Below the pieces are notes generated by a model. That model saw only the letters and a program-made list of their open reading frames with translations, ran no database searches and was not told the origin of the DNA. From Pseudeuparius sepicola (taxonomy: Eukaryota; Arthropoda; Insecta; Coleoptera; Anthribidae): 64,000 nucleotides of DNA. Shown here piece after piece: positions 1-12,189 of this stretch (positions within the stretch are counted from its first letter, which is position 1; every line of letters begins with the position of its first letter). The position numbers were made by a program, and so were the translations under genes. The DNA lies in NCBI GenBank assembly GCA_963920635.1, contig OY987303.1, positions 50,901,223 through 50,965,222 on the forward strand, read 5' to 3'.

Positions 1-1236
1 TTATATTATGCACTTACTGAACATATTACATATTTCGTAAAATATTTTAACAATGTTTTATAAATATCCGGGAATATTTTTTGCACATTAGGAACTTATT
101 TTGTATATTCAAAAAATATTAGATGCTATATGGGATGTTTTCAGGTCGGATAGTAGTCGGAACTCTTAGTCCAAGTCCAAATCCAAAAAACGAAAACTTG
201 ATTTTGGATTGTAGGTTTATTAAAATCAGTTTTGTTCCTTTTTAAGAATAGTTTTTTTTTATTTTTAGTATATTTTTTAACTACCAGTCTTAGATCCCCC
301 TCCCATTCTCCCTCCCCTAAACCTCCATTCGCTTAACCCCCAAAATTAAAGCCAGCATGTAAAAAGCGATGTGAAGTAAAAGTTCTGTACTGTTTTGAAC
401 TAGACCGAAATATATTTGCACACTGACATTGACGTGTTTTTCGAGAAATCTTTAGAAAAACTTTTTTACCATTTCATCTTTAATGCTGTAACATTTAAAG
501 GTGGCCTTGAATCGAAAAATTTGATATCATACACCCTTACAAAATCTGTAAAATATTACAGATTCATTTTTTAGACTTATATAATTATCACTAGAATTAA
601 TTTATTTAAAATTTTGAATCTTTTTAATACCGAGAAATAAAAAAAGCAAGCTTAGTTTGAGTACCTAGCTGTTTACCCCATTTATGGCCCTGTAAAACGA
701 TTGAAGTCAACGTATTAAAAATTACCTATAGTATATTTAATTTATGCATTTTTCGTATGTAGAAAATGCGTATGTAAATTTAGTAAGTTATGTAGTGTTT
801 CTTAATAATAAATTAAATATTTTTCAGAAATTTTGATACTTGACATATGATTTTTTTGGTAGGCCCTACTTACTTTAGACGTTGCTCGATATTTTTTCAT
901 AAGCATTGTGCTTATATTGTAGGTACTATACCTATGTAATTATTCATTCAATCTCGTCATTCCACGTGACCTCGCAAGGTCTCCTACGAGTTTTTTTAAG
1001 CATCTTTTGTTTGTAAATTTTCGGGCCCTCGAGCCAACACCTCTGTATGAATCAAATTCCAAAAATAGCCCGTTATATGTTTTTACTGCTAGGCAAATAT
1101 ATTTATCTTTGTTAAGTTGCTCTGGATGCAGTCATTTGCCAGCGAAAAACTGCGAAAGATCGTTAATATTCTGTATACACACAGATTCCCCTTATCTCTA
1201 ATTATTAAGTACACGTTCGGTGTGTACATTTATCAG
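1..1236. other. AT-rich DNA, no gene seen; probably intron
   Basis: I see no convincing coding region, RNA gene or complete element here. The small open frame at 1007-1201 has no recognisable protein character. If the exon at 1237 is an internal exon, as its splice acceptor suggests, this stretch is the 3' part of an upstream intron on the + strand. The polypyrimidine-like run and CAG just before 1237 are the only signals I can support. Confidence 0.4.
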
Positions 1237-1306
1237 ATTCTGGTGATAGCATGGTGAAAATGTGCGGTGTGAAGCTCTTCAAAGGTCCCGAGAAATCGTC
1301 GTATGG
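1237..1306 (+). CDS. Putative internal coding exon of an unrecognised host gene
   Basis: A 70-base exon candidate. It follows a good acceptor (pyrimidine-rich, TTTATCAG, AG at 1235-1236) and ends at a strong donor (GTAGGT, 1307-1312). The frame gives SGDSMVKMCGVKLFKGPEKS followed by SYG, with the last codon split after GG. The ATG at 1251 could be a start, but the acceptor suggests the protein continues upstream outside the window. The terminal exon at 4336 begins with the single base that completes a Gly codon and stays open to a stop, so the two are phase-compatible. The peptide is short, basic and non-hydrophobic, like the cytoplasmic tail of a larger protein. I do not recognise the family. 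The call rests on splice signals, phase and composition only. Confidence 0.5.
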
Positions 1307-2184
1307 GTAGGTATTTTAGAATAGATACAAAAGCCGATTCTAACAGCAGCATGTTCTTAACATAAAAAAAGCAGAATTCACATTCCACTGTTCTTTTCAG
1401 TGACTCACAGCACTGCTTCAGGGCTAATTTTTAAGCTTATTTGGAGTGATAAATATATAATATGTGGTAGAGCAATTCTCGGATACCATGTCGCCTCTGT
1501 ATAGTAAAAAAGAGCTAAACGCCAAATATAAAATTGGCCACGAGAGCAAGGAAACCGCAATTTTAAAAATTATTTATTTATTTGCCATTATTTGTACTTT
1601 TCCTGTCTACATGAGTTTGTGTACAAAAAGAGCTACGTTTTGACATATCGGTTAAGAAAAATACTACTTATATTTTCGAAAAAAAACTATGGATCCCGTT
1701 ATGCTATTTTTTTATTAATATTCAGGGCGGTCAAGGATAAAATTTCAATAAAACGTCAAAATAAGTATAAATAAAATATATAATATAATCAAAATAAGTA
1801 TAAATTTTTTTCATATAAACATGTATCGAAAATCTAACGGTTTTCTTTATAGAGGGCGTCATAATTCAATTTTTGTTTCAAGTTTTCTTTTGTTGCTCCT
1901 AAAGAAAGACCGTTAATGCGACATATTTCACAAAATTTGGACACACAATAAGTGCTATAAATTAAAAATAATTACACCATATTTTTTAATACAAAAATGG
2001 TACGGCACTGGAATTTCCTCGACTTTTTCGAAAATGTACCGTTTTGAAAAATTCATTTTTGTGCGTTTTAATTTTTTAAGCAGAAATCAAAGTTGGTCTA
2101 GACTTTTGAAATTTTGCGCACCTACAGGGTCACTACTTTTAAGTGTATACAAATCGATAAAAAATGTATTTTGTGAGATATTTT

Positions 2185-2620
2185 CAAAAACCTTTTTTTG
2201 TTCGAAAGGTCTTCAAAAAACGCTTCTTTTGACGTTTTTACTTTTGTTAAAATGCAAATCCAGGGACGGCTACGATTTTTTTATACCCCGATTTTCACCA
2301 AAACCATTTAGCGATTTTTTATTTAAAATCTGACACAACAGCGTTAATCAGGACACCCCAAAACCCCCATATACTAAATTTGAACAAAAAATGTAGAGGG
2401 TGTTCGATTCTACACCGCGTTAAAGTTGAGCAAAATAGGGAATTCAAAGGCACCTGGCGAGTCAAGCGAGCCATGGAATTATTTCAAAACAGTGGAAGAA
2501 TTAACAGGACCACCCAAAGTGTTGACGGAAGAAATTGCAAGAAGAAATATACAGGATGTTTTTCTCTACAGCGTCTCAAATTTCCGATTTTTTCGAATTT
2601 TATGCTGGTCAAGTTGAACA
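2185..2620 (+). repeat. Dispersed repeat, copy 1 (also at 51.3-52.7 kb and 61.1 kb)
   Basis: The stretch reading CTTCAAAAAACGCTTCTTTT, then a run like GATTTTTTTATACCCC, then AAAACCATTTAGCGATTTTT matches sequence at 51690-51800, its inverse at 52520-52650 and a shorter inverse match at 61120-61210. The downstream part (ATCAGGACACCCCAAAACCC and following) matches 51370-51560. This copy has no terminal repeats that I can see, so it looks like a fragment. Confidence 0.6.
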
Positions 2621-3747
2621 AAAATTAAGATTAACAGAACTGTCAAATTTATCGTATTGACTTGTTTTTTAATTTCCATGGCAGATTTTGAGAATATTTT
2701 TACTATGAATTTAAACTGTCTGGACAGATTTTTTAAAATTAGTTGGAGCATAATATAAATATGCAAAATAAGGGGAAAATAAGAGACCACGTTTGAGGTC
2801 CGAAAAAAAAGCCTAAAAATCGATGAAAAATAAATACTTGCAAATCATTCAAAAACTATAAAAAATTTCAAAATAACGCTGATATAGTAAATTGTAGGTA
2901 TTGAACAGTAGAATCGTCTGTCATAATCAAAAAGTGGTTGATACGTTTGAAAAACAAAAATTTACAGCCTTTCCCAAATAACACAAAAAAGGCATAAGTT
3001 AAATTAAACTTTGGCTGCACCATACTATAGGGGCCACTAATAGTTATTCCCATATAACTCAACTTGGAAAATTATGTAGCAGAAACGGTAATATCAGAGA
3101 TTTTTCAAATATCTGCAATTATAGGAAATATCTAATAACTTGGCGACGCCGCAAACGATTTTCAAAAACAAAAAGCAGTCAAATTCTCTCTTAAAGGTGA
3201 GTAACATAGTGTATAAAAAAGAGGGTCATTCCATTAAAAAAAACCATAACTTTGGCGTTTTCGCTAATTTCTCCACACTTTGTATATACCAAACCTTAAA
3301 AAATAAGAATTTCCCTTGATTGCAAACAATTTTTGTATGAAACTTTTTTCCGTATCTCTCCAAATTCTCGAGATAAGGGGATAGGACATGATATGTGGGC
3401 CACCCTGATAAGCCTGGAATCATGAAAAAAAAAACACACACAAATTTTTGGGTATTTTTAGCCCCGTGACCCACCATTTGGGGCGCCTATTAACAGGAAT
3501 GTCAAACTATTTCTACCGCTAATGTGTCGAGTCCGATTATTTAATTTTTGAAATATACAATATTAAAAAATAGAAGAATGCAATTTTTTTAATTGAAAAA
3601 CAAACTTGTTCAAAGGTTATGGGAAAAAACTTGTATTTTAGATTCGGTCGGTTTTTTTGGAACTGTTTTTTAAAGTTTAATGTTCGATATTATTGTAATG
3701 TAATAAAAAAAATGCCGAAAATACTAGGTTACATTAAATCTGGCTTA

Positions 3748-4092
3748 TACAGGGTGAGTCTGAAATAACTGGCATCCTTTTTTTTGGGTAAGAGAGATGG
3801 TTATTCTGAACAACTTTTCTTAATATATTTTTTTCCTATCGCCGAAATTTTTCTCTAATTTACCCACCCAAAATGCCCCCTCTATGAAGCCACGGCACTG
3901 ACGAATAGCGTAAACTCGGTCTCAAAATATTATACTAGTTGATGATTTACCATTTTCTACTCGGTTGTTGAGGGGATGAATTATAGAAAAATCTCGGCGC
4001 TAGGAAAAAAAATATTAAGAAAAGTGGTTCAGAATGACCATCTCTATTACCCAAAAAAAAAAACGGATGGCAGTTATTTCAGACTCACCCTA
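3748..4092. mobile_element. Palindromic MITE with TACAGGGTG ends, 345 bp
   Basis: The left end TACAGGGTGAGTCTGAAATA is mirrored at the right end (4058-4092), and the complementarity continues inward through the runs of T and A and the AAGAGATGGTTATTCTGAA block. The ends sit next to TA dinucleotides, as expected for TA-targeting DNA transposons. There is no coding capacity. The same terminal motif caps several unrelated palindromes in this window. Confidence 0.75.
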
Positions 4093-4335
4093 TATAAAAA
4101 ATTAATTCATCTCATAATAATTATCTCGTTAAATGTACACATCACAGATAAGTCCATTTTGATTAGAAATTGCTATATTTTTAGGCTTATTTATCAAATA
4201 AATAAATATGCCGAAGAGGTTCTTGCTATAACGAGAGATTTTCAAAATTATTACCTATCTATGATGAATATCCCATTAAAAACTGCTTGCCTTGAAGCCG
4301 AAAGCTTGTGATTACACTTTTTTTTTAATTTGTAG

Positions 4336-4447
4336 TCTGAAGGAGACAGAATCCAAAAAGAGCAGCAATGCCGATATACCAGGAATGGAAGAAGATTCCA
4401 AGATAAATACCCCGACCGAATCCTATACGACCATCAAAAATCCTTGA
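4336..4447 (+). CDS. Putative terminal coding exon of the same host gene
   Basis: The exon starts after a strong acceptor (long T-run, TTTGTAG). Its first base completes the Gly codon split at the donor at 1306. The frame then runs 36 codons to TGA at 4445-4447. The peptide is rich in Lys, Ser, Thr and Glu (for example GMEEDSKINTPTESYTTIKN near the end), with no hydrophobic segment and no Cys. The base composition is richer in G and C than the flanks. An AATAAA follows 69 bases after the stop. Together these point to the end of a real gene, probably a hydrophilic C-terminal tail. I do not recognise the family. Confidence 0.5.
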
Positions 4448-4515
4448 AAAGGAAAACAAAATGAAACGGCGAAAACGACTGACTAGGATTTAAGCCAACG
4501 ATCTGTACAAATATC

Positions 4516-4521
4516 AATAAA
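4516..4521 (+). terminator. Candidate poly(A) signal AATAAA
   Basis: AATAAA lies 69 bases downstream of the TGA at 4447, followed by T-rich sequence. The position is right for the 3' UTR of the putative gene ending at 4447. AATAAA is common by chance in AT-rich DNA, so its weight comes only from the exon. Confidence 0.4.
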
Positions 4522-5537
4522 TAGACTTTAATAATTATTGTAGTTATAACATGCAGGGAATACTTTTGTAAACCAAACATATATGAGGGTTCCTATTCCT
4601 ATAAAATATATTTTTACTAGTACTTAAGAAGATTAAAATGAATTAGTAAGTAGGTGCCTTTTGTATTTATTTTAAATTTGAGGAATTTTTTTTGAAAAAA
4701 TAAATAATCGTCTTTAGGTAAAAGCTTATCAATTTCTAACAGCTCCGTGATATTGACATTTGGTTATTTTATAGACAATTTCCGATAGTTTCCAATCCCA
4801 ATCAAATAGGGTATTACGGCATTTCGCGAATATGGTGGTATTTCCTCGTAGTTTATTCTAAATGGGAAATTTTATGCGGATTTCATAAAGAAGATACATT
4901 ATTCTACTTTTGCGGACACTTTCCATTTTGCCGATAATGGTATTTATATCACGTATGCTGTAACAACACTTGTATCTATGCGGGAAGGAATGTCGTAAGT
5001 ACCATTAGGGAAAAATCACGACTTTTCCTGGTTGACATTTTGGTGTAATCTTCAGCATTAATTACTTCCAGGGGATGCCTTTGGAAGTCTGTTTACCTCC
5101 GTGGCTATAATAATGAAGCAATGAAAATTGATGAAAGCAGAACACATTTTCGAAACAAACTAAACATATCTTGCATATTTATACAGCATAGACATTTTAA
5201 GTATGTGACTACCATAAAGTGGCATTCGAAGTCGCGCCATTTTCTCTTTCTCGTTGTAAAAACAATAAAAATTACGATGTTTGTATTTAAATTTTTTAGT
5301 AGGCTAGATTTTACATAGCGAAAGTAACAGCTTTAGAATTTTGAGTTTTCTATGTGGTAGGCATACCTCGATAGATTTCTGTGATTTGTCTGTTTCTGTT
5401 ATAAAAACATTGTTTAATAGGATGTTCTCATATTGTCATCATACTTTCAAAGGGCACTAAAGCTAGCAGTTACTGCAATGTCAGAATACAGGAAAAGAAA
5501 ACAATAATTATTAAAAAGTGTACAATCGTAGAAAGCC
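4522..5537. other. No gene seen
   Basis: AT-rich sequence without a credible open frame, terminal inverted repeats or RNA gene that I can support. The frame at 5121-5318 has no recognisable protein features. Confidence 0.4.
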
Positions 5538-5687
5538 TACAGTTTGTTCAGCGAATGTTCGGCCCTATGTCACAACTCCCGCCCTTGTCTGACTCGTGAA
5601 TATACGACCCATATCCATCGTATATTCATGAGTAAGACAAGGACAGGAGTTGTGACGTAGGGCCGAACATTCTCTGAACAAACTGTA
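5538..5687. mobile_element. Near-perfect 150 bp palindrome (small foldback MITE)
   Basis: TACAGTTTGTTCAGCGAATG begins the element. The inverse CATTCTCTGAACAAACTGTA ends it at 5687. Between them the arms pair almost continuously, through TTCGGCCCTATGTCACAACT and the ATACGA/TCGTAT blocks, leaving a loop of only a few bases near 5612. It could fold into one long hairpin. It has no coding capacity. Confidence 0.75.
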
Positions 5688-6437
5688 GATCAATTTAATT
5701 GATTAATTATTGATGTGATTTTTTTTCTTGGAGAAATTATGTTAGGCATCTTTATACAAAATTTTAAAAAAAAGTTACTCAGAACCACCCCACAAATATC
5801 GATTTCTGTCAAAATCGAAGAAAGTAAAAAATCTCAACCTATCGCTTTTTCTCAATTTTCAATCATGAAAATCTGCCACGGTATGCTTTGTTCCACTAAT
5901 TCTGATAAAGTTTGTTCTTATTCTCCAAACAATATTTTCTTTGAATAACTCAAAACTTGAAAACATAAATTTCAGTTAATTTTTTGACAAAAATCCGTAT
6001 TTGTTGGTTTGAAGTTCTTATACAATTTTCCGATAAAAAGATTCTCCACAAATTTCTTTAAAAATCTTAGTACGGCTTATTTAAGTGTTGATTTCATAAA
6101 TCGAAAAATTTTACATGGAACGTCTCCCCTTAAAACAAAATGTAGGACAGGCCCCCAAATATATTCGCACAACATTACGGAACACCCTGTATATCTTGAG
6201 CTTTTCAAGTACAAGCAAGAAAAAATGCAAATATTTCTTTGTGGGGTTATTTTATGCTTCTCTTAATTAAAAGGTTCATGTCCTTCAGCAAAAAAATTCC
6301 ATAGACAGAGGCTGAGTAATGAAAAAAGTGCACCTTATCATCAGTTATCGTGTTCCAATTAGGAAGAAGAAGTAGAACATTGTCGACACAAAGGATACTT
6401 AGCCAGAATCTAATGGTATAATAAAATCTGTACCAGG
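5688..6437. other. No gene seen
   Basis: AT-rich sequence. The segment near 6180-6200 ends in AACACCCTGTATA, a motif that marks ends of several elements in this window, so a degraded element end is likely there. I find no partner for it nearby. Confidence 0.35.
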
Positions 6438-6955
6438 GACTCTTTAAAATAAGGGGACCCAGCATTTCACAGTCTATCACATAGGAAAAGTAAAGCCTTG
6501 AGGGAAAGTCTGTTTTCTGTATACTCCAAGGAGACCACATAAGAGGGCTGGTACAAGGTTATGTTATGTCAGTGTCCAACTGCCATCAGGTTTTATGGGA
6601 TAGATAGTGCCATAGATTCTAAAGGAGGCAAAAAATTTTCCATCATAATTCACAATTTTTAAGTTTTCTAACTTTCAGATACTCAGATGTGACAATTAAA
6701 GAATTTCAACTATACAATAAATTTGTTTCATTTGACAGTTGCCATATTCTGTAATTGTAGACACAACATTGTCAAGTCTAATTTTTAGAAATCATGGAAA
6801 CCATTATTAATTTTTACTAACAATCAAAGTAGCTGTTATATTCTCAGATTCTCCAATAAAATGGCATACTTGGCATCACTGATACCATTAGAATGATGAA
6901 AGAATAGGCCTCACTTTGGAAAGTATAATGCTGGGTCCCCTTATTTTAAAGAGTC
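6438..6955. mobile_element. Short DNA element with 29 bp terminal inverted repeats
   Basis: The left end GACTCTTTAAAATAAGGGGA continues CCCAGCATT (6438-6466). The exact inverse occupies about 6927-6955. The 518 bp between the outer ends shows no further pairing and no credible open frame, so this is a classic non-autonomous TIR element rather than a foldback. No target duplication is obvious. Confidence 0.6.
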
Positions 6956-8303
6956 TCCCCGTTCTGCACAATTCGCGAGACAAGCTTTTTGATGAAAAAG
7001 CTTGTCACAATTTAGCATTGAATTACATGCATGGTTTAAATAAAAGCTTGCCTAGTTTTGCCCGAATTTCAAGAGTTTTGAGCTTTAAACATGAAAACGC
7101 CTAAGCAAATTTCATAATCTCACGTATTTATGTTCAAAACATTTTAATAAAGGCGAATAAGTTTTTACACGTTTTGTTTTATTTTTAAATAGTTTTTTAC
7201 GCTTATAAGAAAACTTTCAAAATTTAAAGACGACTTGCACAATAGTAAGTAAAGGATATTAGAATATTTAACCACGATTCTAAACAATACACAGTAAACT
7301 AACTCGACACCATTACTGGTAGAATTTTTTTATCGCGTAAACCAAAATGAAAGACGGATGGAATGTGAGGAATGCATCAGGGACATTTTCGAATAGATTC
7401 GAAATACCTCTGGGTATTGGGATTTCCTAGGATTCTCTACCTGCACTCTGCCAGTCTACGCTTTTTGCATAATATAGGTAGAAAAGAGGATCATTAATTT
7501 ATATTACTCCTAGTGTGGATTACAAACTCAGCCCGGTGGATCAGTTTCTACTGTTTATTATCGACTGCGACATCTTCTCGGTACCGCATTTATATTTTCC
7601 TGTCTTGTGTGCGGTGCGCTATAGTTGTAAAAATATACTACTTAATATTAAAATATTATTATAATTTTCACATAAAAGCTAAATATTGTTTTGCGTGCTA
7701 CAACTCTTTCATGTGTACTTTCGTAAAAATCAGTTTTCCAAATATTTAAGTATTTTTGTTGCTTCGTATAACAGCTTATTATAAACACTAAATATGTAAC
7801 AATGTGCCTATTTGATACCGGAGGAAAATTTGCAGCATTTAGCTGAATATTAATGAGTCGCTAAGTGCGACATTTGAAAACATTTAATTTTTATTTGTAG
7901 CTGGTCGCTGCTTTGAGATTTGATTTTGAGCTTGTAATGCATAAAATAATCACTCAATATCTATCAACTGCTTATATATGCACTTATTATTTCCACAGAC
8001 CTATATAGCGAAGCTGTGTTATTACTCATTAGAAACAAACGAAAATATACCAAAATTACAATTTTTACGGCGAAATGTTCTAAAATAAATCAAAACTATG
8101 CAAAATTAACACAAACTGCTTTACCAATCAAGCTTTATTTAACCCCTGACGTCATTTTGAACTCGATCGGCTATTTTGTTGGACTGCTCTATATATTATG
8201 TACTTCTAGACTCTAGATAAGCAACGTTTTGTCGAAAATCATGCTTAGGGAAAGTTTTCTACAAAGATTAAGTTCCCACACTCGAGGATATAGATTTTTT
8301 AAA
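6956..8303. other. No gene seen
   Basis: AT-rich DNA without a supported gene or complete element. Open frames at 7513-7749 and 8016-8216 are short and have no recognisable domain, splice signals or composition change. Confidence 0.4.
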
Positions 8304-8617
8304 GCTTTATGAAAATCTTTATTTTTGAAATCGATCTTAGTGCTCCGCCTGTTGTTCGGTATACGAACCTCCTTGTTCCTTGGTTCCGGTGTTTTCACTA
8401 TTCGCCAATAGATGGCGCTCGCGCTTCAAGCTGTAGTTCAAGCCGTCTCCAACAGATGCCGCTTTATGAAAACCTTTATTTTTGAAATCGATCTTAGTGC
8501 TCCGCCTGTTGTTCGGTATACGAACCTCCTTGTTCCTTGGTTCCGGTGTTTTCACTATTCGCCAATAGATGGCGCTCGCGCTTCAAGCTGTAGTTCAAGC
8601 CGTCTCCAACAGATGCC
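8304..8617. repeat. Two tandem copies of a 157 bp unit
   Basis: 8304-8460 and 8461-8617 are almost identical (AATCTTTATT versus AACCTTTATT near the start is one difference). The unit contains a self-complementary TTCGGTATACGAA and the block CCAATAGATGGCGCTCGCGC. The unit is richer in G and C than its surroundings. Open frames on both strands here are by-products of the duplication. Confidence 0.85.
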
Positions 8618-10279
8618 GCGAGTGCACACCGCTACCTTTTTTTGTAAAAATTCTGCAGATGAAATACCTAGTTCGGTCTCCACCGCACTCGTTCCCCAAC
8701 CCCCTCAAGACCATCGTTGTTAATCAGACTAATGGCCGAAATTCCGTCTAAAACCTAGACGTGCAATTTTTGGCAGTCCGGTCATTAATAAAGCGCCGTA
8801 AATGCCTTGTTAGCATGTCGACGGTGCCGTAGTATTATTTTTCAATTACGGTGGGCCCCTAAACGACTGGACCTAGGGCGTTTTAATGGCGAAAAGGGCC
8901 GTATCTTTTGATCTACGGTAGGGAAATGAGTAATGGAGACCCGGAGGGCTTAAAAATAGGTTAGGCGGTAATGTTTTGCTAGGGGAAATGTGTGGATAAT
9001 GCCTGTTTTCGGATGTAAATACCAAATAATCAAGAAATTTTTAATTTTGAGTTATGAAGTAGAAAATGGTGATAAATTGCAACCCAACCCTTTCAGTATA
9101 GTTTCAGCACAAGCACAATAGCGATCTTTGTATTGGAAAGTACGAAATTTCTCAAAAATCATAATATTAGTTATTAAATAAATTAATGTACCAAAAGCGC
9201 GTTTATTAAGAAGCATAAAACACTATAGAAAAGTCCGCTAAGGACGAGGCTAAGGGTTTGTTCTTTGTTTATGGTTTCACCTTTCACCTGATAGGTATAT
9301 ATATCTAGGTATTTTTGATCTTTTTAAACGAAATATTTATGGAGGAAGATTAACTTTCTGAGGACATTTTAGCCAAAGCAGCTAAAACTAGAGAAAATGT
9401 ATTTCCTTGCAAGACTCCATTAGTTATTCTCACGAAAAGCAATTAGTTAGTTAAAACGGTGCTAGCTATTCCTAAAATATGCACCAAATGGGAAAAATCT
9501 GAAAAAATTAAATGTTGCCTTAGAAATGTCAGAAAAAGTTATTTAGAAAATGTTTTCTTATTGTTTATTGGACTTCTATATGTAAACTTTTAGAAATATA
9601 TCAGGATATTAGTGTTTTTTTTTCTGACTATTCCTGGAATTGAAATTGAAATCATACAATTCAATACAAAAGTGTGTACCTTATCATTTTGTTTCGCTAA
9701 ATTTCAGGGAATGAACTTAGCTCATATATTAGTTTTGGTACCAATATTTGCATTAACAGAGCAACCAGCAAATAAGTGTCTTGGGTATGTACGGGAAAAA
9801 ATATCGGGTACTGATTTGAAGAGAAATACAATAAGTAAAATACTAATACAACACATTGATATATCTAAGGCAAGCCCAATTTTTCCCAATATTTAATTTT
9901 TCAAATTTGACAGGCATGGGCTGTGACGTCGCGGCGCAATAGTGTACCCAAAATGTTTCCCATTTGGTGCCAACTTTATGAATAGCACTGTATGACTGGA
10001 AATCTGAAAATTCAATCTGATTACTGAGACTGTAATGATGCCTTATTGTCTACAATTAGTAAGCAATACAGTGTTAGTAATGCAGGATTTTTATTTTAGT
10101 CTGAAATGTGTAGGTTCAGCCCAAGCTCTTTGTGGACAAAATATTGATAGTACACAGTACCTAGTAAAGTACAGTTATCATTTTTGAAAGCGAAATCTAA
10201 GGGCTAAAACGTATCGAAAAAAAAAAACAATGGGTCTAACAGAAGAGAAGGTTTTATCTTCTGTCCAAAACCCACCTTA
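8618..10279. other. No gene seen; G+C-richer block at about 8620-8960
   Basis: 8620-8960 is distinctly richer in G and C than the flanks and does not repeat elsewhere in the window. It may be unique host sequence or the inside of an old element. I find no convincing open frame or splice pair in it. The frame at 9612-9896 is AT-rich and unrecognised. Confidence 0.35.
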
Positions 10280-10905
10280 TACAGTGTCCTCCAAAAAGTT
10301 CGCAGCAAAGGGGGGAAATTTGTAATTAATGTTTTATTTAGAAATTTAATTTTGGGGTTACCTTTTACTTGAAAAGCGATAAAAAATTACTCACTCAAAC
10401 GTGGTCATATCACTTTCGTTATCTGTCAAAAATGACATTTAAAAAATCTATCGCCAAAAATGGATTTATTTGTTAAAATGTCAAAAAGTTTTAGTTGAAA
10501 AAGTTGTTTCTTTTTCAATTTTACGTAAGGGTACAAAATTTTAACGCTCTAATAAAATATTTAGTTTTTTGCCAATTTTTAATATTTATGAAATTTCTGA
10601 AAATTTTAAAAATTTGTAACTTCATAAAAACCTTTTTACATCACTAGCTTTATCATTCTATTAGCTTTGTATTACTAATTTTATTTATTATTAGGTACTT
10701 TAGCATCAATTTAGAACTGGAAAACGTAATGTCACTAAATTTATACCCTAAATGCTAGTCGGTACATCAACTTTGCACCAAACATAACAGAGTTTTAAAG
10801 CGTTGATATCATTTTCCTTTGATAAATACCCATTCTTATCGGTAATTAGTAATAAAAAAGTAATAGAATGATAAAGCTAGTGATATAAAAACTTTTTTAA
10901 AACTA
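10280..10905. repeat. Dispersed palindromic repeat, left part and centre
   Basis: It begins TACAGTGTCCTCC at 10280. The block TCACTAGCTTTATCATTCTA near 10640 is mirrored at 10862-10886, so the centre is palindromic. The same family occurs at 22790-23530, where the centre and the opposite arm are preserved. That copy ends with the inverse of the 10350-10420 region (GGGTTACCTTTTACTT versus AAAGGTAACCCCAAAGT). No coding capacity is seen. Confidence 0.65.
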
Positions 10906-11967
10906 GAATTGCAGCGTTCTGTATTCATACTTTATGGTTAGGTTAATCTATGTGTCTGAATAGGAGAAGTTGACTATCTCGTTAATGGCTTTCTCCATCT
11001 TCCTAGAAATTTGTCAGTTAGTTGTAGTAGTTTTAATCGAGTTACGCCTTATAGCAGGTCATCAATATAAACAGACCAAACCATGTAGGTACCTACCTAC
11101 ATTTTGCTAGTGGTGATGGCTCTATAAATCTAGATGAGATAAGGGTAGATGATGAGTTATGTGTGCAGATGAAGTGCTGAATTTCACAATAGCCTTGACA
11201 AGTATTATAAATATCTATTACGTACGTAACAACATGTTAAGCTAAAGTGTAGATACTTACGACAGTGATATCTGTGAATTCGTTAGAAAAAAGAGGTCTC
11301 CTTTCCTTTGAAGACACAAGAAAATAATTAATAATAATAATAATTGCTCTGGAACGGTCTTTGCAATGTCCCTATAATCAGGGGTTTTCCTTCAAAATTA
11401 TCCAAGCAATTATTGATACTAAATATAGAAGCTAATACTATATATTATACTAGAGTAGATAATAAAATATATTATACTAGAGTTGGCTTGGCAATTGCAT
11501 CAAGAATTGTGATCTGGTTGAGTAGGTATGGTTAGGGCTGAAGGAACCGACCCGAGCATATGACTCATTTTATAGTGTTGGTCCAGGCTTTAGTTCAGTC
11601 AAATGGTACACAAGGAGGGCTCGAAGTGGAAAGTTCCGGTGTAATTGTTTTTTTGTGGTTTATTTTATGTTTTTTGAGGTGCTGAACACGAATCTGAAGT
11701 TGTCCAATAAAAATTTTCGCGGAAAATATGAGAAATCATTAAAAAACCACAAAAAATAATATTTTTTTAGTTATTTTTAGCTTATAACTTACAAAGCAAG
11801 CTATTTATGCAGAAAGTGGTCCTGTAGTAAAATAAAGAGGAGCAAATTATCTACAATGTATGTGTCTTAATATTTTTTGTACGTCATATGGTTTCTACCC
11901 CAAATATAAAGAAATATCAGGAAAATAGGTAGTTTTTGGCAAATAGTAAAAACAATGAAGTTAATCT

Positions 11968-12100
11968 TTCCTGGACTTCATTTGTTGCTTCCCAAATCAT
12001 GCCTGTCTTTTGATTTGATTAGTGTTGCACCGTACTGATGATTGCCAAATAGCATGAAACACGTGTATGCGGTTACCTACTAGTTTTTTCTTTTTGTTAA
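11968..12100 (+). repeat. Dispersed repeat, inverse copy at 21050-21172
   Basis: The segments GACTTCATTTGTT, AAATCATGC, GCACCGTACTGAT, TGCCAAATAGCATGAAACAC and ATGCGGTTAC all recur in inverse order at 21050-21172. This places at least two copies of this repeat in the window in opposite orientation. Confidence 0.65.
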
Positions 12101-12189
12101 CTTTGAGTGTTTGCCCATTATCACCTTTTCTTGTAATTAATCTTTCCCTTTAACTGAATAATTTTATCTGTGCTTCCTTGCATTTCAAC

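Larger units (their letters stand above)
1307..4335 (+). other. Putative 3.0 kb intron containing repeats
   Basis: This lies between the GTAGGT donor at 1307 and the acceptor TTTTTTTTTAATTTGTAG ending at 4335. It contains a copy of a repeat that recurs at 51.3-52.7 kb and 61.1 kb (about 2185-2620 here) and a complete 345 bp palindromic element at 3748-4092. Small open frames inside it (for example 2034-2333 and 3976-4311) lie in these repeats and are not credible genes. Confidence 0.45.
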
